Shown here in pieces: positions 58,163 to 64,000 of a stretch of DNA of 64,000 bases. The notes under the pieces were generated by a model. It was not told where the DNA came from and made no database searches. It was given only the letters and a program-made list of their open reading frames with translations. The stretch comes from an uncultured Emergencia sp. GTDB lineage: Bacteria; Bacillota; Clostridia; Peptostreptococcales; Anaerovoracaceae. Both the position numbers and the translations under genes were made by a program. Location of the stretch: contig CAJFTU010000028.1 in assembly GCA_904420065.1 (NCBI GenBank), positions 1 through 64,000 on the forward strand, read 5' to 3'. The first letter of the stretch is position 1. Every line of letters begins with the position of its first letter.

Positions 58163-59662
58163 ATGAGTAATGAAAAGCAAGGGGACAACACCCTTCACCG
58201 CGGACTGAAAGCGCGGCATCTTACCATGATCGCCATCGGTGGGTCCATAGGAACCGGTCTGTTCCTGGCTGTGGGCAGTACGATCAGAGAAGCGGGACCT
58301 GGCGGTGCCATGGTTGCCTATGGTATCATGGGTATTGTCGTGTATTTCATGATGACTGCACTGGGCGAAATGGCTACCAGACTTCCGATTCCGGGAGCTT
58401 TCACTTCCTATGCTAACCGATTCGTGGATCAGGCCTGGGGATTTACCAACGGCTGGGTTTACTGGTTCGGTTCATCGATGACAGTAGCTGCCGAATTGAT
58501 CGCCGGCGCAATTATCGTAAAGTTCTGGTTCCCGGATTCCAGTTCAACACTTTGGGCCATTCTGTTCCTCGCTGTGCTTCTGGTGCTGAATCTCTTCTCG
58601 GTAAAGGGATTTGGAGAAGCAGAGTACTGGTTTGCGGGCATCAAGGTAGTCGTCACGATTATTTTCCTGATTGTCGGCGTCCTGATGATCATCGGCATTA
58701 TGAACAGTGGAGAGGAAGCCGGTTTCCACAACTGGACGCTTGATGGCGGAGAAGCCGGAAAAGCGCCGTTTGTCAATGGAATCGGGGGTATCTTCGGTAT
58801 ACTGATGGTATCGGCGTTCTCATTTTCCAATACTGAGCTGACCGGTCTAGCCGCTGCTGAATCGGAAAATCCGAAAAAAGACGTTCCGAAAGCGGTTCAC
58901 AGTGTATTCTGGAGACTGATGATCTTCTATATGGGAACTATTTTTGTCGTTGCCACGCTGATTCCGTTCACTGAACCTACGCTGCTTGACGCTGCTGAAG
59001 ACAACGTAGCGGCTTCGCCGTTTACCATTATTTTCAGAAACGCCGGATTTGCTGCGGCAGCTTCACTGATGAACGCAGTAATTCTGACATCTGTTTTGTC
59101 CTGCGGCAACTCCTCCATGTATGCGGCTTCGAGAACTATGCAGCACATGGCGGAAAAGGGCGATGCTCCGAAGTTCTTCGCCAAAATCAGTAAAAATGGT
59201 GTGCCGGTAAGGTCGGTGCTTTTGACAGCCTTTATCGCAGCTTTTGCGTTTTTCGCGTCGCTGCTTGGCGACGGTGTTGCGTACACAGTAGCTTACTCCC
59301 TGTGCGGTATTGCCGGCGTATACAATTGGCTGACAATCAGTGTGGCCCACTATCGGTTCAGAAAAGGCTGGATTAAACAGGGACACACCCTGGACGAACT
59401 GGACTATAAGTCGCCGTTCTTCCCTTACGGTTCCTGGTTCTGCATCATCGTTTGCATCATCGTTTGCTTCGGTGCTAACTATACGGTATTTACCGATTTC
59501 ACCTGGTTTAACTTCATCACCTGCTATGCGATCATTCCTCTGTCGATCATCATGTTCTTCGTCTACAAAAAGAAGAGAGGATCGGTATGGGTCAAGTACG
59601 AGGATATGGACTTTGAACCGCCAGAAGGAGCCAGCAGGCAGAACATTTCCGGAATGGAGTAA
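58163..59662 (+). CDS. Amino acid permease (APC family, LysP/aromatic type)
   Basis: 499 residues with 12 predicted helices. GLKARHLTMIAIGGSIGTGL is the signature first helix of amino-acid:proton symporters, followed by GPGGAMVAYGIMGIVVYFMM, FSFSNTELTGLAAAESENPK and NAVILTSVLSCGNSSMYAAS, all characteristic of the lysine/aromatic/proline permease branch. A cytosolic tail of about 30 polar residues follows. Substrate may be lysine or an aromatic amino acid. The latter would fit the ptb-ior-buk operon, but the sequence cannot decide. GAAAGAAGG ribosome site. Confidence 0.9.
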   Translation: MSNEKQGDNTLHRGLKARHLTMIAIGGSIGTGLFLAVGSTIREAGPGGAMVAYGIMGIVVYFMMTALGEMATRLPIPGAFTSYANRFVDQAWGFTNGWVYWFGSSMTVAAELIAGAIIVKFWFPDSSSTLWAILFLAVLLVLNLFSVKGFGEAEYWFAGIKVVVTIIFLIVGVLMIIGIMNSGEEAGFHNWTLDGGEAGKAPFVNGIGGIFGILMVSAFSFSNTELTGLAAAESENPKKDVPKAVHSVFWRLMIFYMGTIFVVATLIPFTEPTLLDAAEDNVAASPFTIIFRNAGFAAAASLMNAVILTSVLSCGNSSMYAASRTMQHMAEKGDAPKFFAKISKNGVPVRSVLLTAFIAAFAFFASLLGDGVAYTVAYSLCGIAGVYNWLTISVAHYRFRKGWIKQGHTLDELDYKSPFFPYGSWFCIIVCIIVCFGANYTVFTDFTWFNFITCYAIIPLSIIMFFVYKKKRGSVWVKYEDMDFEPPEGASRQNISGME

Positions 59663-59670
59663 ACTCTGTA

Positions 59671-60192
59671 ATGGCTGAGAAGAAAGAGTCTTTCAAAATA
59701 GAACTGACTGTGGATGAATTTCTTTCGAATTACTTCGATCCGGAGTTGACAGACAGTCGTTGTCGGGCATGCTCAGGGTATGCGCAGACCTGGTCCTGTC
59801 CCGGATTTGATTTCTCGCTGAGAGATTACTGGAAACAGTTTTCTACATATACCATCTACGTGGAGAGGCTCTATACGGGCGACGCTGCTACGGCGGAAGA
59901 AGCGGAAGAAAAACTTCACAGAGAAAAACCGGTATTCAACAAAAAGATGTTGGAACTGGAAAAGAGCTGTGGTGGAAAAGCGTTGTACGCACAGGAGTGC
60001 GAGGAGTGCAGCAGATGTGCCAGGTTGGACGGAAAACCGTGCAGATTTCCGGGAATCATGCGCTACTCCATCGAATCGCTGGGAGGCAATGCAGCGAAAT
60101 TGATCGAGGATAAGCTGGGCTTTGAACTGCTCTGGTCACAGAACGGCTCGATCCCTGAATACTATCTGCTGATCGGAGGAATACTGCAGTAA
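59671..60192 (+). CDS. DUF2284 predicted metal-binding protein
   Basis: 173 residues, cysteine-rich. Cysteines in CRACSGYAQTWSCPGF (about 31-46) and QECEECSRCARLDGKPC (about 108-124) are the family pattern and could bind a metal or iron-sulfur cluster. The end (GFELLWSQNGSIPEYYLLIG) is typical. Function unknown; frequent in methanogens and clostridia. It lies nine bases after the permease, so they are probably co-transcribed; the shared role is unclear. Terminator behind. Confidence 0.83.
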   Translation: MAEKKESFKIELTVDEFLSNYFDPELTDSRCRACSGYAQTWSCPGFDFSLRDYWKQFSTYTIYVERLYTGDAATAEEAEEKLHREKPVFNKKMLELEKSCGGKALYAQECEECSRCARLDGKPCRFPGIMRYSIESLGGNAAKLIEDKLGFELLWSQNGSIPEYYLLIGGILQ

Positions 60193-60242
60193 GTTCTCTG
60201 CCCAATACTTCGGTGCAGAGGTGAAAAAACAGAATAAAGACA

Positions 60243-60292
60243 GAAACGGCCGATTCCCTGTGATAAATCACCTAAGGAGCCGGCCGTTTTCT
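60243..60292 (+). terminator. Terminator after the DUF2284 gene
   Basis: GAAACGGCC pairs with GGCCGTTTTC around a loop of about 30 bases. The T run is short. Confidence 0.65.
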
Positions 60293-60380
60293 CGTGCGTT
60301 GGAGTCAGGTAAACAGCCGTGTATTTATTTTACCTTCAGTTTATCTTTTTCTGTTATACTATAGTGCGGGAGGTAAATTC

Positions 60381-63131
60381 ATGCTTCAGTTAAAAGACAT
60401 TACAAAGACTTATGTGACCGGTGATTTGAAACAGGATGCGCTAAAAGGCGTCAGCATCGCCTTTCGGGAAAGCGAATTCGTTTCCATACTCGGCCCCAGC
60501 GGTTCGGGAAAAACGACCATGCTCAACATCATCGGCGGACTGGACCGCTATTCGAGCGGCGATCTTGTCATCAACGGCATATCGACCAGGGAGTACAGAG
60601 ACGCAGACTGGGATTATTACCGCAACAATTCCATCGGTTTCGTATTTCAGAGCTATAATCTGATTCCTCATCAGACGGTGCTCGCCAACGTGGAGATGGC
60701 ATTGACGCTGGCCGGCGTTTCAAAGAAGGAGAGACAGGAAAAGGCCGTCGCCGTACTGAAAAAGGTCGGTCTCGGCGATCATATCCATAAAAAACCAAAC
60801 CAGATGTCCGGCGGACAGATGCAGAGAGTTGCTATTGCAAGGGCGCTGATCAACAATCCGGATATCCTTCTTGCCGACGAGCCAACTGGAGCTCTCGATT
60901 CGGAGACGAGCCTGCAGATTATGGAACTGCTGAAGGAGATCGCCAGGGATAAGCTGGTGATCATGGTAACTCACAATTCGGAGCTTGCGGAAAAGTATTC
61001 TACCCGTATTGTCAAGCTGCTCGACGGAGAGATCATCGACGATACCAATCCGTATGGCGGTGAGGAGATTCAGAAAAAAGAGGACGGACATAAGAAGATT
61101 TCCATGCCGTTTTTAACGGCTCTGTCCCTCTCTTTTGACAACTTGCGGACCAAGAAGGGCCGAACCCTGCTGACCGCTTTTGCCGGGTCTATAGGGATTA
61201 TCGGTATCGCTTTGATTCTGTCCCTTTCTACAGGGATGAACGACTACATTACCGACGTGCAGAAGGAAACCATGACTTCTTATCCTATAACGATCAGCGA
61301 TGAGACCATAGATCTTTCCAGCATCATGGGACTGCACAACGAGATTGTGGGAGAAATGCAGGAAGAAGGCAGCGGAGAGAAGAAGGAGAAAGACGGGGTC
61401 TTCGCGGACTATCGGGAACTGGAAACCAGCGAGCGGCTTTCTTCCAGCGTTGTGGAAAATAATCTGACCGATTTCAAAGCCTATCTGGATGATCCGGACA
61501 GCGAGATCCGCCAGTATCTCGGAGAAAACGGGATTATCTACACCTATGATGTAAATTTCAGCGTATACTCCTATGATGAAGAGGGCAGGCTGATCGACAG
61601 CGATACGGAGACCGAAGAATCTTCTCCGTTTATGATGGGCGGCAGCGGTCAATCCGTCGACTACAGCAGCTATAGCGCCTCTTCCGGAGACGGTTCTTCC
61701 GAGAGCGCCGTCAACTTTTCTGAGCTGATGCCCGGAAATAACGGAGAGACGGTCAGCCGCGTAATCACCGACAGCTACGATGTGTTATACGGTCAGTGGC
61801 CGGAGAAGTACAATGAGATCGTGCTGGTGCTCAATGAGAATAACGGTATTCCGGCAGGTACGCTGTACCAGCTCGGTCTGATCACCAAGGAAGAGTACGA
61901 TAAGGCGTCCAAGAAGATTGAAGAGGGTAAAGACGCCGATGAAATCAGCTTTGACTATGAAGATATCTGCGGACACACCTTTTACCTTGTTCCGGCATGC
62001 GATCACTACGTGAAAAACCAAAACGGCACTTTCACCTATCTGGAGGACAGCACGCTGAACGAAGAGGCGCTGATGGAAAACGCGGTGGAACTGAAGATTA
62101 CCGGAGTAATCCGTCCGAAGGAAGATGCGGCCAACGCCAATATTTCCACGGCGGCGGCCTATACGACCAAGCTGACCGATTACATCATTTCTCATACGGA
62201 CGAGAGCGAGGTGATCAAAGCCCAGGAGGCGGACGATGAAACCAACGTGCTTACCGGAACGGCTTTTGAAGCAAAAGGAGATCAGGAGAAGGCGGACAGC
62301 GCCAAAGAGTATCTGCAGTCTCTCGGAATTTCGGAAAAAGCATCCTTTTTCAGCCTGATCATGTATTCCTCGGCTGAAGGACAGGCTGCTCAGGGCGGAA
62401 TGGCTTCTGCCGGGACCATGGATGAGACGACGATGGCAGCCGCTCTCGATCAGTGGCTTGCCGGCAACCCGGATATGGAAATACTGCTGAGGATCTACGA
62501 CGAGTATCTGGCAGACTCAACCTATGAGGAAAACATGAAGGCTTTCGGCAAAGTGAGTTACGATGCGCCTTCGTCGATCAGCATCTACACGGACAGTTTC
62601 GAGCACAAAGATGCGGTTGCAGACTGCATCGAGAAGTATAATGAAAATGCAGATGAGGAAGGGAGAATTATCTATAACGACTATGTAGCGATGCTGACGT
62701 CTTCTATCACGACGATTATCGACGGTATTTCCTATGTGCTGGTTGCTTTTGTTGCGATTTCATTGATTGTATCTTGTATTATGATCGGTATAATCACCCA
62801 TATCTCCGTCATGGAGAGGACCAAAGAGATCGGTATTCTGCGTGCTCTGGGCGCGTCTAAGCGAAATATCTCTCAGGTATTCAATGCAGAAACCTTTATT
62901 ATCGGATGCTGCGCGGGTCTGCTCGGCATAGGTATATCGCTTATCGCCCTCATACCGATCAATTCGATCATACAGAACGTGACCGGTATTGCCGAACTGA
63001 GCGCTCAGTTGCCTGCGGCTTCTTCAGTGGTTCTCGTTGCGATCAGTATCGTGATCACCATCCTTGGAGGTCTTCTGCCGGCCAAGAAAGCGGCAAATAA
63101 AGATCCTGTCATTGCCCTGAGGACGGAGTAA
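60381..63131 (+). CDS. ABC transporter, ATP-binding and permease fused (MacB-type)
   Basis: 916 residues from ATG 60381 (GGGAGGT upstream); a longer frame to 60294 lacks homology. Residues 1-235 are a LolD/MacB-type ATPase: Walker A GPSGSGKTT, Q-loop FVFQSYNLIPH, signature MSGGQMQRVAIARAL, Walker B ILLADEPTGALDSE, H-loop VTHN. The membrane part has one helix near 295, then a large acidic extracellular domain (residues about 320-780) rich in serine, glutamate and aspartate, and three C-terminal helices. Such transporters export or sense peptides, including bacitracin-like antibiotics. Substrate unknown; no two-component system next to it. Confidence 0.92.
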   Translation: MLQLKDITKTYVTGDLKQDALKGVSIAFRESEFVSILGPSGSGKTTMLNIIGGLDRYSSGDLVINGISTREYRDADWDYYRNNSIGFVFQSYNLIPHQTVLANVEMALTLAGVSKKERQEKAVAVLKKVGLGDHIHKKPNQMSGGQMQRVAIARALINNPDILLADEPTGALDSETSLQIMELLKEIARDKLVIMVTHNSELAEKYSTRIVKLLDGEIIDDTNPYGGEEIQKKEDGHKKISMPFLTALSLSFDNLRTKKGRTLLTAFAGSIGIIGIALILSLSTGMNDYITDVQKETMTSYPITISDETIDLSSIMGLHNEIVGEMQEEGSGEKKEKDGVFADYRELETSERLSSSVVENNLTDFKAYLDDPDSEIRQYLGENGIIYTYDVNFSVYSYDEEGRLIDSDTETEESSPFMMGGSGQSVDYSSYSASSGDGSSESAVNFSELMPGNNGETVSRVITDSYDVLYGQWPEKYNEIVLVLNENNGIPAGTLYQLGLITKEEYDKASKKIEEGKDADEISFDYEDICGHTFYLVPACDHYVKNQNGTFTYLEDSTLNEEALMENAVELKITGVIRPKEDAANANISTAAAYTTKLTDYIISHTDESEVIKAQEADDETNVLTGTAFEAKGDQEKADSAKEYLQSLGISEKASFFSLIMYSSAEGQAAQGGMASAGTMDETTMAAALDQWLAGNPDMEILLRIYDEYLADSTYEENMKAFGKVSYDAPSSISIYTDSFEHKDAVADCIEKYNENADEEGRIIYNDYVAMLTSSITTIIDGISYVLVAFVAISLIVSCIMIGIITHISVMERTKEIGILRALGASKRNISQVFNAETFIIGCCAGLLGIGISLIALIPINSIIQNVTGIAELSAQLPAASSVVLVAISIVITILGGLLPAKKAANKDPVIALRTE

Positions 63132-63165
63132 GCGGCAAAGTCCGATGGGGAGCGCAGAAACGCAG

Positions 63166-64000
63166 TCAGGATATATGATACTTTTTCAGTTTTCTGTACA
63201 GTGTGGCCAGGCTGATATTCAGTCTGGCCGCAATTTCTTTTTTTGCGTCGAGGGATTTGCCCTTGGATAAGAGCATCGATTCCAGCATCTTTTTCTCTTC
63301 CTCTTCCCAGGCTTTTTTGCTTCTGACCGCAGCCCCGGCGCCGTCTGTCTCTTCGCTGAGCCAGCCGGGCAGGCTGTTCTTTCTTATTATGCTGCCGTCA
63401 AGACTGTAGTTTATGGCGTATTCTATGGCGTTTTCCAGCTCCCGGACGTTGCCGGGCCAGGAATAATTCCGGAGAATCTGAAGGGCATCGTCGGCTATCC
63501 CGGTGATCTGACGATCCAGCACCGGCGCATATTTTCCGCAGAAAAAGCGGATCAGCGCAGGGATGTCTTCCGTGCGTTTGCGCAGAGGCGGTATGGTGAT
63601 GGGGATGACGTTGAGCCTGTAAAACAGATCCTCTCGAAACTGTCCCTTTTCTATTTTCAGCGTCAGATCCTGGTGAGTGGCAGCAATGACTCTTACATCG
63701 ACGGGAACGGCTTTTGTGCCTCCCACACGCTGTATTTTCCGCTCCTGGAGGACGCGGAGCAGCTTGGCCTGCAGATTTAGCGGCATGTCTCCGATTTCGT
63801 CGAGAAATATGGTTCCGCCTTCGGCCATCTCGAAGATACCCGGCTTGCCGGAAGCCTTCGCTCCGGTAAAGGCGCCGCCCTCGTAACCGAAGAGCTCGCT
63901 TTCCAAAAGGGCGTCGGGGATTGCGCTGCAGTTGATGGGAAGGAAGGGGAGGTCTGCCCGCAGGCTGGCATTGTGTATGGCCCGGGCGAAAAGCTCTTTT
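63166..64000 (-). CDS. Sigma-54-dependent transcriptional activator (partial)
   Basis: The minus-strand frame is open to the right edge, so the N-terminal sensor part is missing. It holds the AAA+ domain with [20 protein letters not shown] (GAFTGA loop that contacts sigma-54), the Walker [20 protein letters not shown], the arginine-finger region [20 protein letters not shown] and [15 protein letters not shown]. The C-terminus ([18 protein letters not shown]) is a Fis-type helix-turn-helix. It activates -24/-12 promoters; no -24/-12 site was recognised inside the window. Convergent with the ABC transporter. Confidence 0.93.
   Translation of the reverse strand, partial: KELFARAIHNASLRADLPFLPINCSAIPDALLESELFGYEGGAFTGAKASGKPGIFEMAEGGTIFLDEIGDMPLNLQAKLLRVLQERKIQRVGGTKAVPVDVRVIAATHQDLTLKIEKGQFREDLFYRLNVIPITIPPLRKRTEDIPALIRFFCGKYAPVLDRQITGIADDALQILRNYSWPGNVRELENAIEYAINYSLDGSIIRKNSLPGWLSEETDGAGAAVRSKKAWEEEEKKMLESMLLSKGKSLDAKKEIAARLNISLATLYRKLKKYHIS

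Overview
The window looks like chromosomal DNA of a strictly anaerobic, amino-acid- and peptide-fermenting Clostridia (Firmicutes, roughly 50% GC). The grounds are strong AGGAGG-type ribosome sites, sigma-A promoters, many intrinsic terminators, a CIRCE/HrcA heat-shock site, iron-sulfur L-serine dehydratase, two trimeric [FeFe]-hydrogenase operons, indolepyruvate:ferredoxin oxidoreductase, phosphate butyryltransferase and butyrate kinase, flavodiiron protein and NhaC antiporters. A family such as Anaerovoracaceae or a relative would fit, but no species can be named from the sequence alone. No rRNA, tRNA or CRISPR array was seen.

Layout. 1-1.3 kb: decayed mobile-element genes (rhuM with an internal stop, a broken serine recombinase). 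1.3-4.5 kb: flavin reductase, flavodoxin-like protein, NhaC antiporter. 4.8-10 kb: FeoA-FeoB fusion, zinc-dependent phospholipase C-like protein, GrpB, an acetyltransferase-deaminase fusion, a second acetyltransferase and an AraC remnant. 10.5-12.8 kb: AI-2E-type permease, CIRCE-controlled hsp20 and the first copy of an unusual palindromic repeat. 13-17.4 kb: YhdT/PanF transporter, CsoR, and a metal P-type ATPase whose promoter carries CsoR-like palindromes. 17.4-26.9 kb: lipoprotein, aldo/keto reductase with ferredoxin tail, B3/4 protein, an operon of two aldolase-fold proteins, aldehyde dehydrogenase, glutaminase and a Ptb-like protein, then a flavodiiron protein and a methyltransferase. 27-28.6 kb, minus strand: sdaAA/sdaAB. 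28.8-35.9 kb: two S9 peptidases, MalY-type lyase, RidA and an amidohydrolase. 36-45 kb: second copy of the repeat, then two tandem hydrogenase operons. 45-51.8 kb: YkvI-type carrier, GntR regulator and the divergent ptb-iorA-iorB-buk operon. 51.9-56.1 kb: NhaC, PHP phosphoesterase, gene remnants, and a DUF3793-flavodoxin operon behind iron-box-like palindromes. 56.4-64 kb: MurE-like ligase, amino-acid permease, DUF2284 protein, a fused ABC exporter and a partial sigma-54 activator.

How it works together (inference): amino acids and peptides enter through permeases and are cut by cytosolic S9 peptidases. Serine and glutamine are deaminated. 2-Keto acids are oxidised by IorAB to acyl-CoA and reduced ferredoxin. 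Ptb and Buk then turn acyl-CoA into ATP, while the two bifurcating hydrogenases dispose of ferredoxin and NAD(P)H electrons as H2. NhaC antiporters, a flavodiiron protein and iron/copper genes provide ion, oxygen and metal homeostasis.

The most unusual item is a pair of roughly 300-bp intergenic elements (12531-12826 and 36051-36357). Each is built from four 34-bp modules, two direct and two inverted, separated by exactly 28 bp within each arm. No annotated feature type explains this architecture.
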